Numbered from the stretch's first letter, positions 35,586 through 45,230 are shown. The stretch: DNA of 64,000 nucleotides from Micromonospora peucetia (GCF_900091625.1 NZ_FMIC01000002.1:2232001-2296000); one strand, 5' to 3'. The notes: generated by a model from the sequence alone, not told the origin. Made by a program: numbers and translations.

Positions 35586-36163
35586 GGCCGTTCGTCGGGC
35601 TCGCGCTCATCCCGGTGGTTGTCGTGTGCCTGACGGCCGCAGCCCTGGGCGACGGCGCCCTCGGCGCGAGCCTCGCTCGAAATGCCATGTTCTTCGTCGG
35701 TGCAGCGCTGCTACTGCTCAGCACGTTCGGACAATCAGCAACGGTCGCGGTGCCGATCGCTTATTTCTTCATCGTCAGCCTGCTGGGAGGCAGCCCGGGT
35801 GGGTCCGCCGAATGGTGGGCGGTGGTCCGTGGACCGGCCGATCCGGCATCGGTGATCGCTGCCGTATTCCTGCTGATCTTCGCGTCGGCGATCTTCCGTC
35901 TCCGTGCCCGACAGGCAGCCGCGCTGCTTTCCTGTCTGACTGCGACCGTACCTTCCAACCCGGGATCGGCCGGGCCCCAAGGCCGACCCTGGGGCCTGAA
36001 AAGCATCCGCCCATGCCGCGATCCGCGCGTCACTCGCGGCCAGCCGGCCCGGTTGGGGGTACGTCCAATGACGGCGCACCCAGCCGACAGCGCCAGGCCA
36101 GCAGCGTGGCCGGGGTGGCGGGGCAAGGCACCTCGCACCGCCCGCGGCCGCTCGGAATGCTGA
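35582..36163 (+). CDS. Hypothetical membrane protein, possibly truncated
   Basis: From ATG 35582 the first ~120 residues form about four membrane helices (PFVGLALIPVVVVCLTAAAL, NAMFFVGAALLLLSTF, VPIAYFFIVSLLGG, SVIAAVFLLIFASAIF). The last ~70 residues are Arg/Pro/Ala-rich and look like read-through. It follows the transposase fragment directly, so its 5' end may have been lost. I do not recognise the family. Confidence 0.4.
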   Translation: MWPFVGLALIPVVVVCLTAAALGDGALGASLARNAMFFVGAALLLLSTFGQSATVAVPIAYFFIVSLLGGSPGGSAEWWAVVRGPADPASVIAAVFLLIFASAIFRLRARQAAALLSCLTATVPSNPGSAGPQGRPWGLKSIRPCRDPRVTRGQPARLGVRPMTAHPADSARPAAWPGWRGKAPRTARGRSEC

Positions 36164-36445
36164 TCACTCCGGCGGGTGGGTCTTATAGTAGGAAAGAGTG
36201 ATCAAGGTGGTCAATGAGGTCGTGTCGTCGTCCACCATCGCCCTCCGACCTATGGGCGAGATCGAGGGTGTTGCTTTGATCCACTAGCTGTGCGTAGGAT
36301 CCCCCTCCGGGAGGGCGATACATAGCACGGGGGCATCCTACTGTTAGTAATTGCGCAGTCAAGTATCTGCGAGGGTGGACCTTGCCGAATGTGGGCTGTG
36401 GATGGGTGCAGTATCGAATAACGCGCACCTTTGGTGGAGTCATTC
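36164..36445. other. Intergenic region with no recognised gene
   Basis: GC falls visibly here compared with sequence to the left, marking the left edge of the foreign NRPS block. I see no convincing gene or site. Confidence 0.4.
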
Positions 36446-36665
36446 ATGCCTTTATCCATCTTCAGGCAGCAAGGGCCGAACGGTGCGCCGCGAGATGTGT
36501 CGCCGCTCGAACCCTTACGTAACGACATCGTTGAATCGCTGTCTGCGCGCCTCGCGCCGGGGCAGACGCACGTTTCGACGTTCCACCTCTGGCCGTCCGC
36601 GGAATGCCCGGTGGGGTGTGGCCACTGCAACTACGCGTTGCCGATGTCGCTAACCAGGGTGACCA
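36446..36665 (+). pseudogene. Radical SAM protein, N-terminal remnant
   Basis: From ATG 36446 (GGTGGAG 8 bases upstream) the frame reads MPLSIFRQQGPNGAPRDV and continues to FHLWPSAECPVGCGHCNYAL, which contains a radical-SAM CxxxCxxC site. After about residue 75 the protein-like character ends and the frame runs into unrelated sequence (to 36934), overlapping the NRPS region. The [4Fe-4S] binding loop survives but the barrel is gone, so it is not functional. Confidence 0.6.
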
Positions 36666-36926
36666 GGTGCAGCGTCGGTGGTGACCCCGCGCCGCTCGTG
36701 CCCTCGCCGCCGCTAGGCCATCCTGACGGCGACCGCCTCGAACCAGGCGGTCAGCATGGTGGTCTCAGTTGGTGCCTACAGACTCGACTGGCTTGTAGAG
36801 CGGCCTGCGGGCGCATGCATTCACTCTCTCCTCGCGGCTCACGTCCTCGCTCTTGCCTGCTCTCCGTTATCCCTCCTTCTGCGACGGAGGAGCGAACGCA
36901 ATCCCATCTCTGCCACAGGAGCGGCC

Positions 36927-39900
36927 GTGACTGAGCAATTGTCTGAGTTAGCCGATTGGACCTCAGGAGACGAACCGCTCCTTGAACTACCTACCGACCG
37001 ACCGCGTACCCACGCTTGCGGCAGCCGTAGGGTGGACGAGCCATTCGCCATCACCGGGACCATGGCCGAGCAGGTTGACGTATTGGCGGAGCGGATCGGG
37101 ACCGACGGGTGTGTGGTGCTCCAGACCGCGTGGCGTCTCCTGCTGCACCGCTATAGCGGGCAGCGACGATTCGTCATGGGTGTGACGTGTGTGCCCGTCG
37201 GGTCAGCCAGAGCGGACCATCACATTACGGAGCCAGGCGCCGTCGTCGAGTGTGGTGATCCTGGACTACTAGGGTTCGACGCATTGGCGAGAGCAGGCGG
37301 CTCCGATCTCATGTGCCTCCCCGGTAAGCCGGCAGAGCATCCGGGCGACGGCGAACGCCGATCCGAACCTCGAATCCAGACGGTACGCGCGGCGTTTGCC
37401 TGGTATGGCCAGGGGACAGCGGTCCACAGCGGGCCATCGGAGTCTCCCGTCACCGATGGGAGCACCTCCAAAGCGGAAATCGCACTGACGATGACTGCGA
37501 CCTCCGCCGGTCTCGATGGTCAGCTCAGCTACGATCCTGACTTGTTTGACCGCGACACCGCTCGTCGCATGATCGCTCACCTGATGGCTCTCCTGGGCAG
37601 CGCATACGCCGATCCGCACACTCCTGCTCGGCTTCTCAGCATCCTGACAACCGACGAGGCCACGAGGGTCACCCGGCAGTGGGGACGGGGCAGGGCAGTC
37701 AGCATTCCAGATCTGTGCCTTCACGAACTGTTCGAGGAACAGGCAGATCGGGTGCCCGACACCGTCGCAATCTCGTGTGGCGACTCCACGCTCACCTATG
37801 GTGATCTGGAGCGACAGGCCAACCAGTTGGCTCGGCTACTCCATCAGCACGGGATCGGGCCGGAGTGCCGGGTGGGCGTTCTCATGAAGCGGGGTCCGGG
37901 GGTCATCGTCGCGATCCTGGCGATCCTCAAGGCTGGCGCAGCCTACGTACCGCAGGACCGCGATCAGCCCGTAGAACGGACGACAGCCGCTTTTGCGGCC
38001 GCCGGTGTCAGCCTGACCATCGCGGATGCCGGCACCGCTGATATTTTGGCGCCAACCGGTCTCCCCGTTTTGGACGTCGACCAGCATGTCACCGAGCTGC
38101 GGACACAACCGACCGACCGGCCGGAGTCCCCCGCCACCCCGAGCAATCTGGCGTACGTAATCTTCACCTCCGGCTCCACCGGCACGCCGAAAGGCTCAAT
38201 GATCGAGCACCGCAGTGCGGTGAACTACCTACTGTGGGCTGATTCCGTGCTACCCACGGGCCATCGGCAGGGCACCCTGGTTCATACACGTTTGAGCTTC
38301 GACTTCACAGTGCCGTGCATTTTCCTTCCCCTCATGAGGGGCACGGAGATGGTGCTGATGCCCGACGGTGCGAGGATCGACGAGGTAGTCGACGTGCTCA
38401 CCAGCGACGCCGATTTCGATTTTGTCCGGCTTACCCCATCGCACCTCGAAGTGCTCGACGGGCATCTCCGGCTACGGGGCGGAAGACTGGCCACCAAGAC
38501 GCTGTTCGTCGGCGGTGAACCGCTGCGCCTGGAGGTCGTCAGGTCCCTTGCGGCCCGGGTAGCGGGATTGACGGTGCTGAGCCAATACGGCGCCACGGAG
38601 GTTACCGTAGGCGGTTGCTGCGTGGATGCGACCGCCGTTACTGCCGAAGGCGGTCGAGGGACCACCCCCCTGGGGCGCCCCAACCCCAACATCGAGGTCT
38701 ACGTGCTCGATGAGAATCTTCTACCGGTCCCGTATGGGGTCGTCGGCGAAATCGTGTTCGGTGGTTCTGGGGTGGGCCGCGGCTACGTCGGGTCACCGGG
38801 TCTCACGGCTGAGCGTTTTGTGCCTGACCACCTTGGCGGCCGCTCTGGTGCCCGCCTGTACCGGACGGGGGATCTCGGACGATACCGAGCAGACGGCACG
38901 CTGGAGATCGTCGGGCGCCGGGACCGTCAGGTAAAGGTAAACGGGCATCGGATTGAGCTTGCTGAGGTGGAGAATGTCCTGCATACCCACCCCGGGGTAG
39001 AGCGGGCCATCGCAGGCGTCGTCGGTCGGCCAGATGGGCAGCGACGCCTGGTGGCCTACGTGCAGCCTCGCCCATCGTCGGAACCGGTCACTGCTCGACA
39101 CCTCCAAGAGATGTGTGCCGCTGCGCTGCCGTCGTACATGGTCCCGGCCAACATCATCATTGTGGAGAAGATACAACTTACTCCCAACGGCAAGATCGAC
39201 GTGCAGGCAGTTTCTGATCACGCCGACCGGATTAGCGACAAACCGTCTCTTCTCAGTCCTGACGAGCAGCGGATTGCGCGGGCGTGGCAGACGGTACTCG
39301 GGGTTGACGTGGTGAGGTCCGAAGACGACTTCTTCGGACTTGGTGGCGATTCCCTCGCGGCGATGCGTGTGGTCCATCTTCTCGAATCAGTGGAGCGTGT
39401 TCGGATCGGGTTGGGTGATGTCTTTGCCCATCCCACCCTGTCAGCACTGGCGGCAATGGCGAACAAGATGGAGAGTCTCGCCCCGATTGCCGTTGCCGCC
39501 GAAAATCTGGCGGGCCAGTCAGCGGGCACTCTATCCCCGACCCAACGCGGTCAGTGGCTCCTACATCAGGTGTACCCCGAGTTACCGATATACAACGTCC
39601 CCTTGGCGTATGAGCTCACGGGGCAGATCGACGTAGCTGCGCTGAACCAGGCGTTGAACCTCCTGGTAAGCCGGCACGAGGTGTTGCGCACGTCCTTCCC
39701 GGAGAGTGGTGGCGTCCCCACCCTTCGGGTGCATCCTCACGTTAGTGTCGCTCTCGGCGAGGTTGATGCGACGGGAAACGACCCGACGGTCCTAGAGGCG
39801 CAGATGCATCTCGTGGCGCGAACACCTTTCGACCTCGAGCTCGCACCCCTGCTACGCGGCAGCTTGGTTCGACTTTCTCCCGACCGGCATGTTCTTCTTC

Positions 39901-40826
39901 TCTGTCTGCACCACATCATCTGTGACGACTGGTCAATCGGTGTCATCACCAACGAGTTGAGCGAGCTCTACGACAGCATCGTGGGATCGCGGCCGGCACG
40001 CCTGCCAACGCTGAACGTCGTGTACTCCGAGTTTGCGGCGTGGTACCAGCAGTGGCTAAGCGGGGAACGGCTCGAGCGGCAGCTGGACTACTGGCGCTCA
40101 GCCCTCGCCGGCTACGTCCCCTTCGAACTCCCTACCGACAAGTCGCGCCCAAACCACCGACCAGTAGGTGGCGACCGGGTCGAGGTCGATTTGCCCGGTC
40201 CCCTCGTGAGTCGGCTCCGCACAATCGCTGAAGATCATGGTTGCACGCTCTTCATGGCGCTTGCCGCAGCGTTTCAGGAACTGCTGGCAGGATATGCCGA
40301 ACGGGACGATGTGGCGATAATCGTGCCAGTCGCGGGCCGCCACCACCCCGGTACGGAGTCTCTCGTAGGGCTTCTGATGAACACGATCATCCTACGTGTC
40401 AACACCAGCGGTGCTCCGACTTTCGCAGAGATGATGAAACGTGTGAGGCAGTCGGCGCTCGGCGCGTTTAGCAACTCGGACATTCCTTTCGTACGGCTTG
40501 TGCAAGAGCTCAATCCTCCCCGCGACCGAAGCCGCCAGCCCTTCGCTCAGATCGCCTTCGCGCTTCAATCAGTCACTCCTTCCCCCGTAAGTTTCGCAGG
40601 CATGGATGTCCAACAGGTGCCCATCCACAACGAAACTGCCAAGCTTGATCTGATGGTCGAGGTGATCCCCGCTTCGCCGACACGCTGGTCGTTGCGCGCC
40701 GAATACGCTACCGAGATATTCGACCGCGATTCGATACAGGAACTGGTTCTCCGCTTCCGTCAGCTACTCACCGTCGGAGCAGACGATCCGAAAGCGCAAC
40801 TCTCGGCCGCACAACTGGTTGAATAG
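36927..40826 (+). CDS. NRPS: half C - A - PCP - C
   Basis: The 1,299-residue synthetase begins with only the C-terminal lobe of a condensation domain (LLELPTDRP onward, no HHxxxDG, and degenerate between 37170 and 37400). An adenylation domain follows at about 37718-39200 (YVIFTSGSTGTPKG, YRTGDLGRY, NGKID). Next are a carrier domain with LGGDSLA near 39340, and a second condensation domain with HHIICDDWS at 39908. There is no thioesterase, so the chain must pass to another protein. The A domain has QYGATE rather than YGPTE; I could not assign its amino acid. GTG 36927 with AGGAGC upstream is preferred; GC is low. Confidence 0.85.
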   Translation: MTEQLSELADWTSGDEPLLELPTDRPRTHACGSRRVDEPFAITGTMAEQVDVLAERIGTDGCVVLQTAWRLLLHRYSGQRRFVMGVTCVPVGSARADHHITEPGAVVECGDPGLLGFDALARAGGSDLMCLPGKPAEHPGDGERRSEPRIQTVRAAFAWYGQGTAVHSGPSESPVTDGSTSKAEIALTMTATSAGLDGQLSYDPDLFDRDTARRMIAHLMALLGSAYADPHTPARLLSILTTDEATRVTRQWGRGRAVSIPDLCLHELFEEQADRVPDTVAISCGDSTLTYGDLERQANQLARLLHQHGIGPECRVGVLMKRGPGVIVAILAILKAGAAYVPQDRDQPVERTTAAFAAAGVSLTIADAGTADILAPTGLPVLDVDQHVTELRTQPTDRPESPATPSNLAYVIFTSGSTGTPKGSMIEHRSAVNYLLWADSVLPTGHRQGTLVHTRLSFDFTVPCIFLPLMRGTEMVLMPDGARIDEVVDVLTSDADFDFVRLTPSHLEVLDGHLRLRGGRLATKTLFVGGEPLRLEVVRSLAARVAGLTVLSQYGATEVTVGGCCVDATAVTAEGGRGTTPLGRPNPNIEVYVLDENLLPVPYGVVGEIVFGGSGVGRGYVGSPGLTAERFVPDHLGGRSGARLYRTGDLGRYRADGTLEIVGRRDRQVKVNGHRIELAEVENVLHTHPGVERAIAGVVGRPDGQRRLVAYVQPRPSSEPVTARHLQEMCAAALPSYMVPANIIIVEKIQLTPNGKIDVQAVSDHADRISDKPSLLSPDEQRIARAWQTVLGVDVVRSEDDFFGLGGDSLAAMRVVHLLESVERVRIGLGDVFAHPTLSALAAMANKMESLAPIAVAAENLAGQSAGTLSPTQRGQWLLHQVYPELPIYNVPLAYELTGQIDVAALNQALNLLVSRHEVLRTSFPESGGVPTLRVHPHVSVALGEVDATGNDPTVLEAQMHLVARTPFDLELAPLLRGSLVRLSPDRHVLLLCLHHIICDDWSIGVITNELSELYDSIVGSRPARLPTLNVVYSEFAAWYQQWLSGERLERQLDYWRSALAGYVPFELPTDKSRPNHRPVGGDRVEVDLPGPLVSRLRTIAEDHGCTLFMALAAAFQELLAGYAERDDVAIIVPVAGRHHPGTESLVGLLMNTIILRVNTSGAPTFAEMMKRVRQSALGAFSNSDIPFVRLVQELNPPRDRSRQPFAQIAFALQSVTPSPVSFAGMDVQQVPIHNETAKLDLMVEVIPASPTRWSLRAEYATEIFDRDSIQELVLRFRQLLTVGADDPKAQLSAAQLVE

Positions 40827-41104
40827 CATCATCCCTCGTAGGCAGCCCTCTGGCTTAGGTCTGCGGGTTGGAGCCGTTTCTTCCTCTCTCCACAATTCCC
40901 GGTGACCTTCCCCATCCACTGCGCTACCGCCCGGCCCCGACTTCTTCACTTTATGCAAGCGACTCGGTCCAGATGAGTGAGACGCGAGACACCGTCAGCA
41001 CAAACAACGCCTCGTTGCTACTTGCGGGGGATTTCAGGCATAGATACCATCGATGATGAATGCCGACGTCCCGCTTGCCGTACGTTCAAGAGCGGGGAAG
41101 CTGC
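40827..41104. other. Intergenic region after the NRPS gene
   Basis: No gene is evident. The spacing suggests a separate promoter for the mutase operon. Confidence 0.35.
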
Positions 41105-41224
41105 ATGACAACAGTTAATTCCGGTAGCCCTCTATCGCGAGCCAAGCTACCTCTGCGCACTGCCCAAAAGACCCAGTGGGGGAGATTGAATCACCGGACT
41201 CACCGGTCGACCCTCGATATGTAG
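41105..41224 (+). CDS. Small ORF, 39 residues, uncertain
   Basis: ATG 41105 opens a basic 39-residue frame (MTTVNSGSPLSRAKLPLRTA, then more Arg/Thr/His) ending 13 bp before the mutase S subunit. A weak AAGCTG precedes it. It is neither MbtH-like nor a clear RiPP precursor. It may be a leader peptide or chance. Confidence 0.2.
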   Translation: MTTVNSGSPLSRAKLPLRTAQKTQWGRLNHRTHRSTLDM

Positions 41225-41237
41225 AAATCGGTCAGGA

Positions 41238-41720
41238 ATGAAAAACGAGTACTGCCCCGACAGGCGAACCGTCATCCTGTGCGTCGCGGCCAGCGACTCC
41301 CATGTCGTCGCAAACCACATCATAGCCTATTTGCTCAGATCGCATGGCTTTAACGTGGTGAACCTTGGAGCCTGCACGACAGTATCCGATATTTGCGATG
41401 CCCTCCTTCGGTGGCCAGAAGCGGAGGCGGTACTCGTCGGCAGCCTCAATGGACATGCCCGGCAGGATCTTGCCGACCTGCCTGAGGCGAAAGATCGCGG
41501 TGCGATCACCTGCCCGGTGATTGTTGGAGGGAACCTGTCGGTCGCCGTGGACAGCGACATCAGCAAAGATGCGGCCCTCTACGCGCTGGGGGTGGATTAC
41601 ATCCTTCGCGACCCGTCCATGATCCCGGCGGTACTCGATCGGCTCCGAGTGCAACGCGACGACGATCTGGCGGGCTCCCCGGCTTCGCCACGCATCGAGG
41701 AGCCAAGCAATGGATGCTGA
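41238..41720 (+). CDS. glmS: Glutamate mutase (methylaspartate mutase) S subunit, B12-binding
   Basis: The 160-residue protein is the cobalamin-binding subunit. VILCVAASDSHVVANHIIAY corresponds to the DxHxxG motif whose His replaces the lower axial ligand of cobalamin; here the motif reads DSHVVA, with Ala for Gly. GSLNGHARQDLADL and CPVIVGGNLSV match the SSL and VGGN motifs. With subunit E it converts L-glutamate to (2S,3S)-3-methylaspartate. Its end overlaps the E-subunit gene by 11 bp. GC is low and the product probably feeds the adjacent adenylation enzyme. Confidence 0.85.
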   Translation: MKNEYCPDRRTVILCVAASDSHVVANHIIAYLLRSHGFNVVNLGACTTVSDICDALLRWPEAEAVLVGSLNGHARQDLADLPEAKDRGAITCPVIVGGNLSVAVDSDISKDAALYALGVDYILRDPSMIPAVLDRLRVQRDDDLAGSPASPRIEEPSNGC

Positions 41721-43122
41721 CGAGTTGCCATTGATTGCTGACTCGGTTGCCTTCGTCAAGGGATTGAAAAAGCCCACTGTTGCTGATGTTCTAAGGTCAG
41801 CGCAGGCCCAAGGCCTTGTGGCGATTCAGCCGCGATGTGGTGTCGGCGGTCATGAGCAGATGCGCGCCCTGTTGCTCGCCCTCGAAGAAGGCGCCCGCCC
41901 CGACATCCTGAGCCTGACAATCGACTCCTACACGCGGCTCAACCAGTTCGACATGGCGCTGTCAGCGTTGTGCAACGCCCCTGAAGAACTGAACGGCTAC
42001 CCGCTGGTGACGCATGGGTGGCGGCGCGGGCGCGACCTGAACCAGGCGATTTCCGTCCCGCTTGAGGTACGTCATGGCTCTCCACTGCCGCGCCGGTTGT
42101 TCGAAACCGCAGTTGCGTCAGGAATAACGTCCTTCGAAGGCGGCGGAATTTCATACAACTTGCCATACTGCAAAGACGTGCCGCTCGTGGACTCGTTGAA
42201 TGCGTATGCGGAGATAGATGCCAGGTGTGGGGAACTGGCTCAAGCGGGTGTGGTCGTTGACCGGGAGTTGTTCGGCAGCCTCACCGGCGTCCTTGTGCCA
42301 CCGTCGGTGAGTCTCGCAATCAGCGTACTGGAAGCGGTTATGGCCGCTCATGCCGGAGTGGCTTGCATATCGATTGCATACCCGCAATCCGGAAACATGG
42401 TGCAGGATGTAGCTGCGTTACGCGCGATTCGGTCTCTTGCAGTTCGCTATCTGCCGCCGTCAGTCGACGTCTATCCAGTGCTCCATGAGTTTATGGGAGT
42501 CTTTCCGAAGAGTCGTGCTCGTGCTGAACAACTCATCTTCGCTGGCGCCCTGACCGCAAGGTTGGGCGGTGCCGCGAAGGTGGTCACAAAGACAATCCAG
42601 GAAGGATATGGCATCCCAGACGCCTCGGCGAACATTCACGGGATGCGACTGGCGCGGGTCGCGAACGCCCCTTTCATCCATTCCATCCGGCTCGATGAGT
42701 CCGCCCTGGATGAAGAGCAGTACTGGATCGAACGCGAGGTGGATGAAATCGTTGGGCCACTGCTCGAGGCCATCGACCTTCCGCTGGCGATCTCCTCGGC
42801 ATTCGAAGATGGCTCTTTGGATGTTCCGTTCAGCGCAAGCAGGCACGCGAGGTCAAGCGTTATGCCGTGTCGTGATCGTGCCGGCGCAGTACGTTACCTG
42901 GATGCGGGAGGACTTCCGTTCTCCGAAGATGTCAGACGTCGAAACCGTAGCTTGCTCGAGGATCGGTGGCTCACGGCCGATGATCATGAACGAATGCAAC
43001 TGCTGATGGCGGACATCAACTACTTCCTTGAGCCACCAGGAGAGCAAGAGTTCGACTTTGTGCCGGCTGTGGTCGAGTCGGCAACTCAGGGATCTGATCC
43101 GGAGGAAACGTATGTTGCATGA
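41710..43122 (+). CDS. glmE: Glutamate mutase (methylaspartate mutase) E subunit
   Basis: The 470-residue TIM-barrel catalytic subunit has QPRCGVGGHEQMRALLLALE, TIDSYTRLNQF, VPLEVRHGSPLPRRLFE, FEGGGISYNLPYCKDVPL and VKTIQEGYGIPD-like KTIQEGYGIP segments typical of MutE/GlmE, at the usual length (about 480). Together with the S subunit it carries out the adenosylcobalamin-dependent carbon-skeleton rearrangement of glutamate. It overlaps both neighbours, so translation is coupled in an operon S-E-adenylation enzyme. Confidence 0.92.
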   Translation: MDADELPLIADSVAFVKGLKKPTVADVLRSAQAQGLVAIQPRCGVGGHEQMRALLLALEEGARPDILSLTIDSYTRLNQFDMALSALCNAPEELNGYPLVTHGWRRGRDLNQAISVPLEVRHGSPLPRRLFETAVASGITSFEGGGISYNLPYCKDVPLVDSLNAYAEIDARCGELAQAGVVVDRELFGSLTGVLVPPSVSLAISVLEAVMAAHAGVACISIAYPQSGNMVQDVAALRAIRSLAVRYLPPSVDVYPVLHEFMGVFPKSRARAEQLIFAGALTARLGGAAKVVTKTIQEGYGIPDASANIHGMRLARVANAPFIHSIRLDESALDEEQYWIEREVDEIVGPLLEAIDLPLAISSAFEDGSLDVPFSASRHARSSVMPCRDRAGAVRYLDAGGLPFSEDVRRRNRSLLEDRWLTADDHERMQLLMADINYFLEPPGEQEFDFVPAVVESATQGSDPEETYVA

Positions 43123-44635
43123 CTGGTTCATCCGGAGCGTTGAGAAGTATCCAGACGAACCGGCGCTGATCGCCGACGGCCGGCAGTTGAGCTACGCCGA
43201 GATGGACGAGGTCTCATGCAGTATCGGCCATCGCCTGCTCGCCGAGGGCGTCGCCCGGCCGCGAGTCGGCTTGCTCGCCACGCGGACCGTCGAGACCTAC
43301 GCGGCCTACATCGCCGGCCTGCGGATCGGCGGTGTCGTCGTGCCGCTCGATCCTTCTCATCCCGCAGATCGCCTGGCCATGATCGCCCGTTCGGCCGGCC
43401 TGGATTTCATCGTCGCCGACGACACGGCGGACGCCGCACTCCTGGACGTACTCCCGGCTCGTGTCGTGTCCATCGGGTCGTCTGCGGCATCAGATGCCGC
43501 TGCCGGATCGGCGTTGCGAGACAACTCACCTGACTGGGCGGGCAAGCCTGACGACCTGGCCTATCTGCTGTTCACCTCAGGCTCGACTGGCCGGCCCAAG
43601 GGCGTGCCGATCAGGCACGGCAACGTAGACCCGTTCATCGAGTTCAACGTCGCCCGCTACGGGATGGGACCAGGCTGCCGGCACTCGCAGATGTTCAGCC
43701 TGACGTTCGACCTGTCGGTCTTCGACATGTTCGTCACCTGGGGCTCCGGAGCCGCTTTGGTGATACCGTCGGCCGACGACGTTTACGATCCAATCGCGTT
43801 CGTCAACAAGAACCGGTTGACGCACTGGTTCTGCGTGCCCTCTCTGGTCTCCATGGCCTCCCGAGCACGGCTGCTGTCTCCGGGATGCATGCCGTCGCTG
43901 CGCTGGAGCCTGTTCTGCGGGGAGCAGCTCACGCTCAACCAAGCGCAGGCATGGGCCGAGGCGGCGCCGAACAGCGCCTTGGAAAATCTCTACGGACCGA
44001 CCGAGCTCACGGTGGCGATGACGTCCTATCGCTTGCCGAAGGAACGCAGCGCCTGGCCGGCGACCTCCAACGGGACCGTGCCGATCGGCGCGGTGTACCC
44101 GCATCTGGACTTTCAGATCGATCCGGAGTTCGGCGAGCTCCAGGTGCGGGGCTCCCAACGGTTCCACGGCTATCACGACGCCAAAGACAATGAGGGAAGG
44201 TTCATCGAACCCGCACTTCCTCGACCCGGGTCCGATCGCCACGAACCAGGGCCTGAGGCGTGGTACCGCACCGGCGATCGAATCGTCCTCGAAAATGGTG
44301 TCCTCGTTCACCTGGGCCGCCTGGACCACCAGGTAAAGATCCGCGGCTACCGGATTGAGATGCCGGAGACAGAGAGCGCCCTACGAATGTGGGGAGGCGT
44401 CGATGACGCGGTCGTCCACGCAGTCGCGCATCTCGACGGGCAACTCGAACTCGCTGCCGCTTGCACCGGTGACGTTCCGTCAGTGAGTGAATTACGCAAA
44501 CGACTTCGCCCGCATCTACCCGACTACATGATACCTACCCGCATCGCGAACCTGGCCGGCCTTCCGGTGAACGATCGCGGCAAGATCGACCGAACTGCCT
44601 GCGCGGAACTGCTGCAGAAGAAGTTCGCGCGCTGA
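43112..44635 (+). CDS. Stand-alone adenylation enzyme, candidate 3-methylaspartate-specific (VinN-like)
   Basis: The 507-residue enzyme has a complete adenylation domain (YLLFTSGSTGRPKG, NLYGPTELTV, WYRTGDRI, RLDHQVKIRGYRIE, NDRGKIDR with the catalytic Lys) and no fused carrier. The segment FSLTFDLSVFDMFVTWGSG is typical of stand-alone A enzymes of the VinN/DltA type. In vicenistatin-type pathways VinN loads 3-methylaspartate made by glutamate mutase onto a free carrier, the same gene set as here. GGAGG precedes ATG 43112, which overlaps the mutase E stop (11 bp). Specificity is inferred from context. Confidence 0.75.
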   Translation: MLHDWFIRSVEKYPDEPALIADGRQLSYAEMDEVSCSIGHRLLAEGVARPRVGLLATRTVETYAAYIAGLRIGGVVVPLDPSHPADRLAMIARSAGLDFIVADDTADAALLDVLPARVVSIGSSAASDAAAGSALRDNSPDWAGKPDDLAYLLFTSGSTGRPKGVPIRHGNVDPFIEFNVARYGMGPGCRHSQMFSLTFDLSVFDMFVTWGSGAALVIPSADDVYDPIAFVNKNRLTHWFCVPSLVSMASRARLLSPGCMPSLRWSLFCGEQLTLNQAQAWAEAAPNSALENLYGPTELTVAMTSYRLPKERSAWPATSNGTVPIGAVYPHLDFQIDPEFGELQVRGSQRFHGYHDAKDNEGRFIEPALPRPGSDRHEPGPEAWYRTGDRIVLENGVLVHLGRLDHQVKIRGYRIEMPETESALRMWGGVDDAVVHAVAHLDGQLELAAACTGDVPSVSELRKRLRPHLPDYMIPTRIANLAGLPVNDRGKIDRTACAELLQKKFAR

Positions 44636-44894
44636 GTCGGGGCGTCCGGAGCATGGGAGCGGGGAAGGCGATGACGCCAGCGGATAAGACGGCGTGCGTT
44701 TCTCTTTGAGCGATCGCCCAGGCCCGAGTGGCATCAGGACCCCGGCAAAGTAGTAATGGTGTCCAGCTTGGGCAGCTTGGGTGGAAGTGCCGCTGTTGGT
44801 GGCGGCACGAGAACGCCCTCGGTGGCCTAGTTTCAGCGGGGATCAGCCGATCAGATCCGAGTACCTTCCCTACTTCCTTCTGTTGGAGAACCCA
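44636..44894. other. Intergenic gap inside the NRPS block
   Basis: No gene is visible in these 260 bp between the adenylation enzyme and its carrier protein. Confidence 0.35.
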
Positions 44895-45164
44895 ATGCCC
44901 ATGGACCGATTTGTGCGGACGTCGCTGGAAGAATCGATGTGCGACCTGTTTGCCGAGTGTCTCGACATCGAGACCGTTTCGGCGACGGACGATTTCTTCG
45001 ACGTCGGTGGTCACTCATTGCTCGCCGCCGAGGTTGTGGCGAGGATCAGCACCGAGTTCAACGTCAACCTGAAGCTTCGTGACTTCTTCCGCAATCCGAC
45101 TGTCGCGCATGTCTGTGAGCTCATCGCCGAACAGGACGGCGCCGTCCTGGGCGAGCGCGCGTGA
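44895..45164 (+). CDS. Stand-alone peptidyl carrier protein
   Basis: The 89-residue protein has the carrier fold with the phosphopantetheine site DDFFDVGGHSLLAAEVVARIS (Ser about residue 42). It is expected to accept the aminoacyl group from the stand-alone adenylation enzyme, as VinL does for VinN. A GGAG box lies 7-8 bases before ATG 44895. It is the last intact gene of the block before decayed sequence. Confidence 0.88.
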   Translation: MPMDRFVRTSLEESMCDLFAECLDIETVSATDDFFDVGGHSLLAAEVVARISTEFNVNLKLRDFFRNPTVAHVCELIAEQDGAVLGERA

Positions 45165-45230
45165 GGACGCCCATCACTTCTTTGGACCCGCTCGGCTACG
45201 TGTTCTACGCGGATAGGCACGGTGGGGCCT

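Noticed and set aside
35735..36079. Minus-strand frame starting like an integrase (RHWTYPQPGR)
   Set aside because: Only about 10 residues resemble IS481/IS3 integrases, too little to call.
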